Origin: an uncultured Lachnospiraceae bacterium
GTDB taxonomy: Bacteria; Bacillota; Clostridia; Lachnospirales; Lachnospiraceae
Assembly: GCA_947169385.1 (NCBI GenBank)
Contig: CAMVPR010000004.1
Location: 1-64,000, forward strand
Direction: 5' to 3'
DNA: 64,000 bases
Shown here: one piece after another, positions 10,591-19,416 of the stretch
Layout: the number at the start of each line of letters is the position of its first letter
Numbering within the stretch: position 1 is the first letter of the stretch
The notes under the pieces: model-generated
Seen by the model: only the letters and a program-made list of their open reading frames with translations
Databases searched by the model: none
What the model was told of the DNA's origin: nothing
Translations under genes and position numbers: made by a program

Positions 10591-11339
10591 TATACCATAT
10601 ACTTTATTATGCTTCTCATGTCCTCGATGTCAACCTGTCCCGGCGCCGACTCCTTCCCAACATTTGCAAATGTAATTGCATTGCCAAAAGCACCGACACT
10701 AAGCCTTGAAATCACCCCGAGCTTACCCATCGACATAGTTGCAACCGGCGTATCAGGATATCTCTCTCCAACCGAATAAGCCGAATCCAAAAGATTAATC
10801 ACATCCCTTGCACTGTTAGGCATAACCGCGAGTTTAGCAACATCTGCACCGCTCTTGATAAGCTTACCCAATATAAGAACAATATCCGTCTTCCCCGGAG
10901 TCTTGTCAAAATCATGATACGAAGCAATGACCTTAACTCCTTTATCCTGGATGGTCTTAATAAGGTTAGGCGTATCTTCATTAAAATACACTTCAACATC
11001 TATCGCATCAACAAGTTCCGACTCGGCTACACTCGTAATAATATCAGAATACACTTCATAGGTGACTTTCGCTTCTCCACCTTCTCTTGACGTTCTTATT
11101 GTAAACAACAAAGGAATATCCTTAACTATATTTCTGATGCTGTCTAAACAAGCAGTAAGCTTGGCTTTCTCATATAATCCGTCATAGAAATCCGCACGAA
11201 ATTCAATAATATCCGGAGTGTACTTAGATATAGAAAATGCCTGCATCCCTATATCATCCATATTGCGCCCCACTATCGGAACCGCAATCGCAGTATGTCC
11301 CCCTCCGATTATTGTATTTCTAATGTTAACATTTGCCAT
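10590..11339 (-). CDS. aroD: 3-dehydroquinate dehydratase, type I
   Basis: Class I (Schiff-base) dehydroquinase of the shikimate pathway. The TIM-barrel sequence shows EFRADFYDG near the N-terminus, the catalytic His in ASYHDFDKTPG and the Schiff-base Lys in DVAKLAVMPN. At 249 aa the length is standard. The track begins at a GTG (11348), but AGGTGG overlaps that GTG and lies five bases before ATGGCAAATG, so I use the ATG at 11339. It starts 12 bases after the patatin gene stop, so the two are co-transcribed. The stop abuts an inverted repeat. Confidence 0.95.
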   Translation of the reverse strand: MANVNIRNTIIGGGHTAIAVPIVGRNMDDIGMQAFSISKYTPDIIEFRADFYDGLYEKAKLTACLDSIRNIVKDIPLLFTIRTSREGGEAKVTYEVYSDIITSVAESELVDAIDVEVYFNEDTPNLIKTIQDKGVKVIASYHDFDKTPGKTDIVLILGKLIKSGADVAKLAVMPNSARDVINLLDSAYSVGERYPDTPVATMSMGKLGVISRLSVGAFGNAITFANVGKESAPGQVDIEDMRSIIKYMV

Positions 11340-11351
11340 AATATCCACCTA

Positions 11352-12203
11352 TTAATCGTTAAAGAATCTCACTATGTCATCATAGTGTTCCTTAGCATCA
11401 AGGAAACCTGACTTATATAGCTCCTTGATTGCTTCTTTGTCTTTCTCAAGTCTGCCAATGGTTACAGGTACCTTCGGCCTTAACACAAAGACTTTACCTT
11501 CTTCTTGCTGTTCTTTAATATAATCAAGCGTATCGTTATATACTTCCGGTCTGTTCTTAACAGCTTCAATAAGCTTAGGATACGCTCTATATCTAACCTT
11601 CATAAGTTGGTTGGTTCCTCTTGAACTCTTCTTTCTGTAGTCCTCATCCCTGGTTAATACAACAAGGTTCTTGCTGTTAAGCTCTTCAGCTTTTCTGATT
11701 GGAATCGAATCAGACAAACCACCGTCCAAATAATGTCCGTCACCAATATCAACAACTTTGGTGAAAAACGGAAGACATCCGGACGCCCATATCCAGTCCA
11801 TCTCATTCTTTACATCATTTGACAAATGATACACTGCCTCGCCGGTATCACAATCTGTAACCACAGCGTAGAAGTTCATAGGATTGTTGAGAGCAGTCTC
11901 ATAATCATAAGGCAAAAGCTTGTTAGGAACTGTGTCCGTATGAAACTTCCTCTCGTAAAAATCTCCTGTAATAAACTTGGCCATAGGCGAAGCATATTGC
12001 TTGGTATCTGCGAATTTTAAAACAACCTTGATACCGCGTTTTCTCTGCTTGGAAAGGTAGTTACACCCTTGGGTGGCACCTGCAGAAACACCAAAACAAT
12101 CATTAAAATATGTATCTCTCTTAATGAGATAATCAAGAACGCCGGCAGTGTAAAAGCCTCTCATTCCACCGCCTTCTAAGACAATTCCACCGTTTAAAAT
12201 CAT
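11352..12203 (-). CDS. Patatin-like phospholipase family protein
   Basis: A predicted serine acyl hydrolase of the bacterial patatin family (RssA/YjjU-like), 283 aa. The oxyanion-hole glycines are in LEGGGMRGFYTAGV, the nucleophile is in GVSAGA (GxSxG), and the dyad Asp is in DGGLSDSIPI; all are intact. No signal peptide or membrane segment is seen, so it should act in the cytoplasm or on the inner membrane face. Substrate is unknown. The track start is a TTG lying inside the rpsO terminator; the ATG at 12203 has GAGGGATG upstream and fits the conserved MILNGGIVLEGGG start. It probably depends on readthrough from rpsO. Confidence 0.9.
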   Translation of the reverse strand: MILNGGIVLEGGGMRGFYTAGVLDYLIKRDTYFNDCFGVSAGATQGCNYLSKQRKRGIKVVLKFADTKQYASPMAKFITGDFYERKFHTDTVPNKLLPYDYETALNNPMNFYAVVTDCDTGEAVYHLSNDVKNEMDWIWASGCLPFFTKVVDIGDGHYLDGGLSDSIPIRKAEELNSKNLVVLTRDEDYRKKSSRGTNQLMKVRYRAYPKLIEAVKNRPEVYNDTLDYIKEQQEEGKVFVLRPKVPVTIGRLEKDKEAIKELYKSGFLDAKEHYDDIVRFFND

Positions 12204-12230
12204 ATTACATCCCTCTATCTTAACATATAA

Positions 12231-12256
12231 CAAAAGGGGAGCTATAAGCTCCCCCG
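12231..12256 (-). terminator. Terminator after rpsO
   Basis: Stem GGGGAGC (12236-12242) with GCTCCCC (12248-12254), five-base loop, then TTTTGTT on the minus strand, directly after the rpsO stop. Confidence 0.85.
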
Positions 12257-12265
12257 CATAAAATC

Positions 12266-12532
12266 TTACTTTCTAAGTCCAAGCTTCTCAATAAGAGCAC
12301 GATATCCTTCGATATCCTTAGCCTTTAAGTAAGCCAAAAGACGACGTCTCTGACCTACCATCTTAAGTAAGCCTCTTCTTGAATGATGATCCTTAGGATT
12401 AACATCCAAATGCTGGTTAAGATCCTTGATACGAGCTGTCAAAAGTGCAACCTGTACTTCAACAGAACCTGTATCGTTGCTGTCCTTACCATAAGTATTG
12501 ATGATATCCTGCTTCATCTCTTTAGTTACCAT
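12266..12532 (-). CDS. rpsO: 30S ribosomal protein S15
   Basis: Primary 16S-rRNA-binding protein of the small-subunit platform. The 88-aa sequence has the family signatures [32 protein letters not shown] and YLKAKD. The ATG follows AAAGGAG with a nine-base gap. It has its own consensus promoter and a strong terminator, and sits in the standard ribF-rpsO-pnp neighbourhood. S15 often represses its own translation through the leader; the ~85-base leader here can form at least two stems, but I cannot confirm a binding site. Confidence 0.98.
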   Translation of the reverse strand: MVTKEMKQDIINTYGKDSNDTGSVEVQVALLTARIKDLNQHLDVNPKDHHSRRGLLKMVGQRRRLLAYLKAKDIEGYRALIEKLGLRK

Positions 12533-12624
12533 AGCTTTAATCTCCTTTCATATTCTTATATGCCAATCACCAAGGATTAGGTCGGAGTGTCCCATTCCCT
12601 AGCAATGGTCGTCAAACATTAGCG

Positions 12625-12653
12625 ATTATATCACAGCATTTAACATTTGTAAA
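12625..12653 (-). promoter_or_regulatory. rpsO promoter
   Basis: TTTACA (12648-12653), 17-bp spacer, TATAAT (12625-12630) on the minus strand. It predicts an ~85-base leader containing CCATT...AATGG and CCTAATC...GATTGG pairings that could form an S15 autoregulatory element. Confidence 0.8.
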
Positions 12654-12662
12654 GGAAAACAT

Positions 12663-13583
12663 CTATCCAAATTGCTTTTTTACATAACTCTTGGCGTAGA
12701 GGATGTTGTTCTCCATCTCGCTTTGCAGCTCCATAACTGAGCCAAATTTCTTCTCAGGTCTTATAAACTCCAAGAGTTCTATCTTCATCATTCTGTCATA
12801 TACATCTTTATAAAAGTTAAACAGATTGGTCTCAGCCAGCAAATGATGACCGTTAACCGTAGGCTTAAAACCTATATTGGTAACGCCATAGACCAACTCT
12901 CCCTCAATGTAATTCCTAGTAACATAGACTCCCTTTAAAGGTACGAACTGCTCTGCCGGCATTCTTACGTTAGTTGTAGGAATACCTATTGTTCTTCCAA
13001 GCTCTCTTCCGTGGATAATCTGCCCCTCTATAGAATATGGGCGCCCAAGCATTTCATTTGCCTTAACTATATCGCCGTTGGACAGATACTCTCTAATCAT
13101 TGAACTCGATACCCTTATCTCACCCTCGGTGACGTCTGGTACGATTACAACTTCTATGCCGTATTCAGTAGACATCTCTTTAAGCCACAAAGCACTTCCT
13201 TCTCTGCCTTTGCCGAATCTAAAGTCCTCGCCTATAACGACAACCTTAGCGGATAATCTTCCAATCAGAATATCTCTGGTGAATTCTTCCCTGGTCATAT
13301 TCATTAGATTGTCGTCAAATGTATAACTTGCCATGTAATCTATTCCAAGTTTCTCGAAAAACCTAATCCTCTCTTCCTCCCTCATAATCGGGAGAAGACC
13401 AGGATCATTAAACTCCAATATACTCTTGTCAAATGTAAACACAGCGCTTTTAAGTTCGTTAGATTTTCTCTTTATGACCTCGCCTATCAATTTTTGGTGG
13501 CCAACATGTATACCGTCGAACTTACCCAATGCGATAACACACGGCGGAAATATTGTATTAACCGGATTGTGATAATAATTCAT
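12663..13583 (-). CDS. ribF: Bifunctional riboflavin kinase / FAD synthetase
   Basis: Makes FMN from riboflavin and FAD from FMN with ATP. At 306 aa it is full length. The N-terminal nucleotidyltransferase has GKFDGIHVGHQKLI (HxGH-type motif) and the SSSMIREYL region. The C-terminal kinase domain (about residues 180-300) has HGRELGRTIGIPTTNV and the TNIGFKPTV stretch. It begins 11 bases after the truB stop, the normal truB-ribF pair in Firmicutes. No FMN riboswitch was seen. Confidence 0.97.
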   Translation of the reverse strand: MNYYHNPVNTIFPPCVIALGKFDGIHVGHQKLIGEVIKRKSNELKSAVFTFDKSILEFNDPGLLPIMREEERIRFFEKLGIDYMASYTFDDNLMNMTREEFTRDILIGRLSAKVVVIGEDFRFGKGREGSALWLKEMSTEYGIEVVIVPDVTEGEIRVSSSMIREYLSNGDIVKANEMLGRPYSIEGQIIHGRELGRTIGIPTTNVRMPAEQFVPLKGVYVTRNYIEGELVYGVTNIGFKPTVNGHHLLAETNLFNFYKDVYDRMMKIELLEFIRPEKKFGSVMELQSEMENNILYAKSYVKKQFG

Positions 13584-13594
13584 AACACATCTTC

Positions 13595-14479
13595 CTATCT
13601 GGTAAAAAACAGCTTAACTGGTTTATATAATCTCTCGCCCTTAACATACTTATAGACCCCTATAAAAGTACCGTCTTGCTTATAAACCCTTATCTCTTCA
13701 TAGTTGACATTTAACTCATTTTTATAAAATGAATTGCCGTTATCTGCCTTTTTGTTGAGTTCTTCATTTATAACAACTTTAGGAATATCGCTAAACATCA
13801 AGTCTACGCTCTTTATGTAATCCTCTATCTTACCTTCATCGACTAACTTTTCAACCTCGTCAAGTTTAATCGCATCTTCTATATTAAATACACCGACTCT
13901 GCTTCTGACAAGGCTCTCCATTGCTGCACCGCAGCCTAACTTCTCTCCGATATCTCTGCACAAACTTCTGATATATGTTCCTTTAGAGCAACCAATCTTC
14001 ATAGTCACAAGCGGAAGATCAATATTTATAATATCTATTCCTTCAATAGTAATACGCCTTGGCTTTCTCTCTATTGTGACTCCTTCTCTTGCAAGTTCGT
14101 AGAGCTTTTTGCCGTTGACTTTAAGCGCGGAATACATAGGTGGTATCTGGTCTATCTCTCCGACAAATGAGGCTACCGCTTCTTCTATATTTTCTTTAGC
14201 AACATCAACATTAGATGTTGATAAAATGTTGCCGGTCATATCCTCTGTGTCGGTTGTTACACCGAGCCTCATAACCGCTTCGTACTCTTTGCTTCTGTCG
14301 GCGATTAAGTCAACAAGCTTGGTTCCTTTGCCAATGCAACATGGGAGTACACCTACCGCCTCAGGGTCTAAGGTTCCGGTGTGACCGATTTTTTTGATGT
14401 GGAGGATTCCTCTTAGTCTTGCGACCACGTCGTGGGAGGTATAACCTCGCTCTTTGTATATGTTTATTATACCGTCCAT
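13595..14479 (-). CDS. truB: tRNA pseudouridine(55) synthase
   Basis: Forms pseudouridine 55 in the T loop of tRNA. At 294 aa it has the TruB core: GYTSHDVVARLRGIL, HTGTLDPEAVGVLP (catalytic Asp in the following GKGTKL-adjacent motif of this family), IPPMYSALKVNGKKLYELAR, and CSKGTYIRSLCRDIGEKLG. A C-terminal PUA-like extension follows. The ATG has GAGGAAATG upstream. It lies after the nrnA terminator and a compound palindromic repeat, so transcription is by readthrough or a weak promoter near that repeat. Confidence 0.97.
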   Translation of the reverse strand: MDGIINIYKERGYTSHDVVARLRGILHIKKIGHTGTLDPEAVGVLPCCIGKGTKLVDLIADRSKEYEAVMRLGVTTDTEDMTGNILSTSNVDVAKENIEEAVASFVGEIDQIPPMYSALKVNGKKLYELAREGVTIERKPRRITIEGIDIINIDLPLVTMKIGCSKGTYIRSLCRDIGEKLGCGAAMESLVRSRVGVFNIEDAIKLDEVEKLVDEGKIEDYIKSVDLMFSDIPKVVINEELNKKADNGNSFYKNELNVNYEEIRVYKQDGTFIGVYKYVKGERLYKPVKLFFTR

Positions 14480-14510
14480 TTACATTTCCTCATAGATTCA
14501 TATACATCCC

Positions 14511-14560
14511 GTAGCGGCGAACATCGTTCGCCATTATGGAGCACGCTGTGCTCCGCTACG
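14511..14560. repeat. Compound palindromic element, full-length GGAGCAC family copy
   Basis: GTAGCGGCGAAC-ATC-GTTCGCC, then ATTAT, then GGAGCAC-GCT-GTGCTCC-GCTAC. Two perfect hairpins are bounded by inverted GTAGCG/CGCTAC ends, so the whole can fold as a three-way junction. The right half matches the shorter copies at 5668 and 26655-26740. Confidence 0.85.
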
Positions 14561-14572
14561 ATTAAATAGAGT

Positions 14573-14600
14573 AAAAAAAGCCCGGCCATACGTCCGGGCT
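14573..14600 (-). terminator. Terminator of the rimP-nrnA operon
   Basis: Minus strand AGCCCGG-ACGTATGG-CCGGGCT followed by seven T. Placed 7 bases after the nrnA stop. Confidence 0.92.
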
Positions 14601-14607
14601 AAAAATC

Positions 14608-15581
14608 CTAAAGTTGCTCTTTAATCTCATCAATAAGAAGTCTTATTCCTTCTTCGGCAGAACCTTCAATCGTACACCCTGCGGCTCTGACATGTCCACC
14701 GCCACCAAACTTAACGGCAATCTTACTCACGTCCACTATATCATTGGATCTCATAGAATACTTAAAAGTGCCGTCTCCTTCAGTCTCATAAGCAAATATA
14801 GCGGCCTCAACGCCCTCGGTTATCCTAAGTTGATCAACAATTCCCTCTAAATCAGGTTTAGAAGCGTTGTATATCTTAAAGTATTCCCTCGGCACAACTC
14901 CGGTTATAACTCTGCCACCAAGATGAAGCTCACTCTCAAGAAGAACTCTCGCAAGTATGAGGTTCTGAGTGTATGTCTTATGATAAAAAGTTCCGTCAAT
15001 CATCTTAGAGGAACTGACTCCGCACTCAAGCAAAGCACCTGCTATCTCCATGGTATGTCTCGTTGTATTAGAGTGTTTAAACACACCTGTATCATGGATA
15101 ATTCCAAGATAAATAGCATCTGCAACCCGTTTAGAAAGAAGTGGATACTCCTTATCTTCCCTAAAAGCGATTAGGTCATACACCGCTTCAGCGGCAGAAC
15201 TTGACTCAAACACAAGGTTAAGTCTGGCGTATCGCTCGTTGGTGATATGATGATCAGCTAATATCTTATCCCTCTCTCGGTATTACTTGTATCAAGCGCA
15301 ATAAATAAATCATATGTAGGCGCAGAATGTACAGCCTCCTTAAATGAATCTTCATCGACACAAGTACATGCATCTTCAATACCTTCAAGAATCGTAAATT
15401 CCTTAGAATATTCGCCAAGATAGCATTTGACTTCTTTGTCAGGATAATTCTCAATTATATAGTTATATAGACCTATAGAAGAACCTACGCAGTCCCCGTC
15501 AGGTTTCTTATGACCGCCGATAGCTATAGTCTTGGCACTCTCAATCGCATGCCAAAATTGAGACATTAACTGTTTCTCCAT
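14608..15581 (-). pseudogene. nrnA: DHH/DHHA1 nanoRNase/pAp phosphatase NrnA, frameshifted
   Basis: Two ORFs (15258-15581 and 14608-15213) are the N- and C-terminal parts of one NrnA. The first frame ends at NTERGIRY-stop. In the -1 frame across GAGAGAGGGATAAG the sequence continues GDKILADHHITNERYARLN, restoring the DHH motif and then SSSAAEAVYDL and the DHHA1 motif GGGGHVRAAGC. Other family motifs (GGHKKPDGDCVGSS, the D of IALDTSN) are intact. Adding one G to the GGG run would restore the frame, but the ER-to-DHH linker would still be only ~6 residues against ~15 in B. subtilis NrnA, so a small deletion is also possible. Position between rbfA and truB is normal. Assembly error, true mutation and recoding are all open; no slippery heptamer is seen. 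Confidence 0.85.
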
Positions 15582-15595
15582 ACTATCCCTCCAGA

Positions 15596-16036
15596 TTACT
15601 CTTCGTCATCTTCCTCTTCATCATCCGAAAAATCAGCCTCACTCATGTCGAGCATCTCTTCGTCTGCATCTTCATAAGTTCCGTCTTTCTTAGCAATCTC
15701 GTCTAATCTCTTAGACATATTGACACCATATTCGATAGATGTATCAAGGACAAATGTTATCTCAGGCGTATTCCTGAGATTAACTGTTCTCGCAAGCTCT
15801 CTTCTGGCAAATCCAGCCGAGCTCTTAAGACCTGCTAAAGTCTCTTCCTTAGCATTCTCGTCGCCCAATACACTTATATATACTTTACAGAACTTGAGGT
15901 CAGGTGTAACCTCACAGTCCACTACCGTTGTCATAGGATGTATTCTTGGGTCCTTGAGCTTCTGATCGATGATCTTGCTCATCTCGCGTCTGACTTCCTC
16001 ACTGACTCTGGTATTCTTAACACTATTCTTTCTCAT
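15596..16036 (-). CDS. rbfA: Ribosome-binding factor A
   Basis: Assists late 30S maturation by binding near the 5' end of 16S rRNA. The KH-like core is seen in RVSEEVRREMSKIIDQ, the VTPDLKFCKVYISVLG strand pair and LRNTPEITFVLDTSIEYG. A C-terminal tail of about 20 acidic residues (DDEEEDDEE) extends beyond the usual ~120 aa. I choose the ATG at 16036 (146 aa): AGGAGG lies six bases upstream, while the track's earlier start lies inside the end of infB. The start is 11 bases from the infB stop. Confidence 0.95.
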   Translation of the reverse strand: MRKNSVKNTRVSEEVRREMSKIIDQKLKDPRIHPMTTVVDCEVTPDLKFCKVYISVLGDENAKEETLAGLKSSAGFARRELARTVNLRNTPEITFVLDTSIEYGVNMSKRLDEIAKKDGTYEDADEEMLDMSEADFSDDEEEDDEE

Positions 16037-16046
16037 AATCAACCTC

Positions 16047-18803
16047 CTACTTTCTAGGAACCTCAACCATGATATATGCCTGCATGTGGTCGCCTTCCTT
16101 CAAGTTGCTGAACTCTTCTAATACTATACCACATTCGTAGCCTGCTTTCACCTCTTTTACATCATCTGTGAAACGTTTAAGAGATGCGAGCTTGCCCTCG
16201 TGAATCTGCTCGCCGTCACGAGTTACCCTAACTGTAGAATCCTTAGTGATTCTACCATCAAGCACATATGATCCTGCAATTATACCGGCTGCAGATGACT
16301 TGAAGAGCTGTCTTACCTCAACTTCACCGATAACCTTCTCCTCGTAGATAGGATCAAGCATACCCTTCATAGCTGCCTCGATATCCTCGATAGCATTGTA
16401 GATTACACTATAAAGTCTTATATCAACATCCTCCTGCTCAGCAGCTGATTTAGCCATAGCATCAGGACGCACATTAAATCCGATGATGATAGCATTTGAC
16501 GCAGATGCCAAAACAACGTCTGACTCGTTAATCGCGCCGACACCACCATGGATAACCTTAATAACAACTTCCTCGTTAGAGAGCTTAAGAAGACTGTTCT
16601 TAACCGCCTCAACAGATCCCTGAACGTCTGCTTTAACGATCAACGCAAGCTCTTTGACATTACCTGCCTGAATCTGATCATAAAGATCGTCAAGCGAAAG
16701 TCTCATCTTGGTATCCTTAAGCATTTGCTCTCTACCTACTGCCTTGTAGGTCTCAGCCATATTTCTGGCTTCCTTCTCGGTCTGAGGTGATAGGAATACC
16801 TCACCTGCCATAGGAACATCGTTAAGACCAAGTATCTTAACAGGTTTAGAAGGACCTGCCTTGCTAACTCTCTTACCTTTATCGTCAACCATCGCTCTAA
16901 CCTTACCGTAAGCGTTAGCTGCAACGATTGAATCTCCAACTCTTAATGTACCCTTCTGAACAAGCAATGTTGCTACAGGGCCTCTTGTCTTGTCAAGCTG
17001 TGCCTCTATAACAACACCTCTAGCCTTACGGTTCTTGTTAGCCTTAAGCTCAAGCACCTCGGCTGTAAGGAGAACCATCTCTAAGAGGTTCTTAATACCC
17101 TCTTTGGTATGTGCAGATACAGGACAGAAAATGGTAGAACCGCCCCACTCTTCTGCAACAAGCTCATATTCCATAAGCTCCTGCTTAACTCTCTCAACAT
17201 TTGCAGAAGGCTTATCAATCTTGTTGACTGCAACAATAATCTCGATACCCGCTGCCTTAGCATGGTTGATAGCCTCGATTGTCTGTGGCATAACACCGTC
17301 ATCAGCTGCAACAACAAGGATTGCGATATCTGTAGACTGTGCACCACGCATACGCATCGCTGTAAACGCCTCATGTCCCGGTGTATCAAGGAAAGTAATC
17401 TTCTTGTCGCCAACCTTAACAACAGAAGCACCGATATGCTGTGTAATACCACCTGCCTCGTCGCCGGTTACATTACTTGAACGGATTGCGTCAAGGAGTG
17501 ATGTCTTACCATGGTCAACGTGACCCATTACGCAGACAACAGGTGGGCGCTCAACCATGAGCTTCTCATCCTCTTCGTCCTCCTTAAGCATCTCTGCTAT
17601 AACGTCAACCTTCTCCTCTAAATCTGCAATATAATTGTACTCTAATGCAATCTCAGCAGCCTCGTCAAATGAAAGCTCCTGGTTCATTGTAACTACTTTA
17701 CCTGCAAGGAAAAGCTTCTGGATAAGCTTAGCAGGAGTTACATTAATCTTCTCTCCAAGCTCCTGAATTGTAAGAGACTCAGGAAGCTCGATTGTCTTGA
17801 TTGTATCCTCAGCCTTCTTCTTAGGCTCTGGTTTCTTAATCTCAGGCTCTTCCTTCTGTCCCTTTTTCTTCTTCTTGCCGCCTCTTAACTGATTGTCATA
17901 CTCTTCATTCTCGTTCTTGAACTTCTTATCGTACTTGTCGATATCCTTCTGCTTATCACCCTTTTTCTTCTTGCTCTGTGGCTTATCGACCGTCTCAAGG
18001 CTGCTGATAGCATGGTCAATATTTCTTGAACCTCTGTTATCATTTCTGTCACGGTTGAAGTTACGATTGTCATTATCTCTTCTTCTGTTATCGCCCTTCT
18101 GACCTCTGTTATCATTTCTGTTGTCGTTTCTGTTATCGTTGTTGCGATCACGATTTCTGTCACGATTATCGTTGTTATTTCTTCTGTTATCGTTACCTCT
18201 GCTATTGTTACGGTCACGATTTCTATCCTGATTATCGTTTCTGTTATCAGTATTCTTGTTAGGCTGCTTATTCTCCTCGCGCTTGTTATCTGCCTTAGTT
18301 TCAGGCGCCTTAGCTACCTCTTCTTTCTTAGGAGCTGCTGCTTTATCTCCGTCTTTAGACTTCTTCTTGATGTTTACTCTAACCATCTTCTTGTTACCGT
18401 TCTCGTCGATAACCTCTTTATAGTAAACATCCTGTTTGTTGCCGTTAGCGTCAACTATTACTTTCTTGTAATATTTCTCTTTCTTAAGCTCAGCCTTCTT
18501 GTCATCTGACTTCTTAGCCGCTTCTTTCTTAGGCTCTTCCTCAACTTCCTTCTTAGGCTCCTCTTTAGCAGCCTTCTTAGGCTCTGCCTTCTCTTCCTTC
18601 TTAGGCTCTGCTTTAACATTTGCATCACCTGACATAAACTCTTTCTTTACCATCTCGGCGACGTCAACCTCTACTCCGCTGGAGGCCGTCTTGACTTCGT
18701 AACCTTTAGAATTAAGAAACTTAACTATCTCAGCGCTCTTAATCTCCTTACCCGTCTCATTTTTTATTTCTTTGACAATATCATATATCCTTATCTTAGC
18801 CAT
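16047..18803 (-). CDS. infB: Translation initiation factor IF-2
   Basis: GTPase that delivers fMet-tRNA to the 30S subunit and promotes subunit joining. At 918 aa the conserved C-terminal two-thirds has the second IF2_N domain (about 345-395), G1 [13 protein letters not shown]3 DTPGHEAF, G4 NKID, then the standard domains to [21 protein letters not shown]. The N-terminal ~330 residues hold a first IF2_N, Lys/Glu/Ala repeats (EPKKE) and a striking ~90-residue Asn/Asp/Arg tract ([11 protein letters not shown]). Family members vary here, but the RN tract is extreme. ylxQ stop and infB start overlap as TAATG, with AGGAGG upstream, so translation is coupled. Confidence 0.98.
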   Translation of the reverse strand: MAKIRIYDIVKEIKNETGKEIKSAEIVKFLNSKGYEVKTASSGVEVDVAEMVKKEFMSGDANVKAEPKKEEKAEPKKAAKEEPKKEVEEEPKKEAAKKSDDKKAELKKEKYYKKVIVDANGNKQDVYYKEVIDENGNKKMVRVNIKKKSKDGDKAAAPKKEEVAKAPETKADNKREENKQPNKNTDNRNDNQDRNRDRNNSRGNDNRRNNNDNRDRNRDRNNDNRNDNRNDNRGQKGDNRRRDNDNRNFNRDRNDNRGSRNIDHAISSLETVDKPQSKKKKGDKQKDIDKYDKKFKNENEEYDNQLRGGKKKKKGQKEEPEIKKPEPKKKAEDTIKTIELPESLTIQELGEKINVTPAKLIQKLFLAGKVVTMNQELSFDEAAEIALEYNYIADLEEKVDVIAEMLKEDEEDEKLMVERPPVVCVMGHVDHGKTSLLDAIRSSNVTGDEAGGITQHIGASVVKVGDKKITFLDTPGHEAFTAMRMRGAQSTDIAILVVAADDGVMPQTIEAINHAKAAGIEIIVAVNKIDKPSANVERVKQELMEYELVAEEWGGSTIFCPVSAHTKEGIKNLLEMVLLTAEVLELKANKNRKARGVVIEAQLDKTRGPVATLLVQKGTLRVGDSIVAANAYGKVRAMVDDKGKRVSKAGPSKPVKILGLNDVPMAGEVFLSPQTEKEARNMAETYKAVGREQMLKDTKMRLSLDDLYDQIQAGNVKELALIVKADVQGSVEAVKNSLLKLSNEEVVIKVIHGGVGAINESDVVLASASNAIIIGFNVRPDAMAKSAAEQEDVDIRLYSVIYNAIEDIEAAMKGMLDPIYEEKVIGEVEVRQLFKSSAAGIIAGSYVLDGRITKDSTVRVTRDGEQIHEGKLASLKRFTDDVKEVKAGYECGIVLEEFSNLKEGDHMQAYIMVEVPRK

Positions 18804-19123
18804 TAATCTTCCTCCTGCTTTAAGATTATCTTCTCGATGGCATTTTTAAACCCATCATCTAATATCGCGAGCGATGCTCTCGTCGTCTTGCCTATGGCAT
18901 GACCAAGCTCATCCTTAGTCGCAAATTCATAACAACTCACTTCATAGTAACTACATTTGTCTCTAAAAAGCTTCTTGGTATTATCGGAAGCGTCCTCTGC
19001 GACAATGCAAAGAAGCGCCTTACCCTCTTTAACTGACTTCTCGGTCATAAACTCACCGCTTACAACCTTGCCTGCCCTTGTTGCGAGCCCCAACATATTA
19101 AGAAGCTTAGCTTTGTTATCCAT
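18803..19123 (-). CDS. ylxQ: L7Ae/L30e-family RNA-binding protein YlxQ
   Basis: A 106-aa K-turn-type RNA-binding protein usually encoded in the nusA-infB operon of Firmicutes. Signature stretches are [37 protein letters not shown] and the [16 protein letters not shown] region. I use the ATG at 19123 (AAGGAGG nine bases upstream); the track's 17 extra residues lie inside ylxR. It overlaps the ylxR end by eight bases and its own stop overlaps the infB ATG. Confidence 0.92.
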   Translation of the reverse strand: MDNKAKLLNMLGLATRAGKVVSGEFMTEKSVKEGKALLCIVAEDASDNTKKLFRDKCSYYEVSCYEFATKDELGHAIGKTTRASLAILDDGFKNAIEKIILKQEED

Positions 19124-19382
19124 CAGCACCAACCTCCTTAATAAGCTCATCATATATACTCTCAGGAATCTCAACCTTAAGGGATCTTGCTAAGCCCTTG
19201 TTCTTACGAGCCTTCTTAAAACACTCTTCATTATTGCAAATGTAAGCGCCACGCCCGTTAGCCCTCAAAGTCTTATCAAGAACTATCTGCCCTTCAGGAG
19301 TCTTGATTACCCTGATCAATTCTTTTTTGTCGAAACTATTTCTACAGCCCACACAAGTTCTTAGAGCCGGTTTACTACCCAA
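19116..19382 (-). CDS. ylxR: YlxR family (DUF448) RNA-binding protein
   Basis: Small RNA-binding protein of the nusA operon; in B. subtilis the homologue has been linked to RNase P modulation. The fold signature is RTCVGCRNSFDKKELIRVI, GRGAYICNNEECFKKARKN and a basic C-terminal helix. The Cys pair pattern C-x2-C and C-x4-C is intact. The track's TTG start lies in the ribosome binding site; I prefer the TTG at 19382 (AAGGAAGTG six bases upstream) giving 88 aa. The start choice is uncertain, the identity is not. Confidence 0.88.
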   Translation of the reverse strand: MGSKPALRTCVGCRNSFDKKELIRVIKTPEGQIVLDKTLRANGRGAYICNNEECFKKARKNKGLARSLKVEIPESIYDELIKEVGADG

Positions 19383-19416
19383 TAAAATCACTTCCTTAAA
19401 CAAATGTTATTATTAC

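Noticed and set aside
16990-17523. 177-aa plus-strand ORF, and 17109..17480
   Set aside because: Antisense shadow of the conserved IF-2 GTPase domain, with no ribosome binding site.
17890-18250. Repetitive DNA resembling a CRISPR or minisatellite
   Set aside because: Repeats are codon-phased and encode the Asn/Asp/Arg tract of IF-2; no spacers of constant length. No CRISPR array is present in the window.
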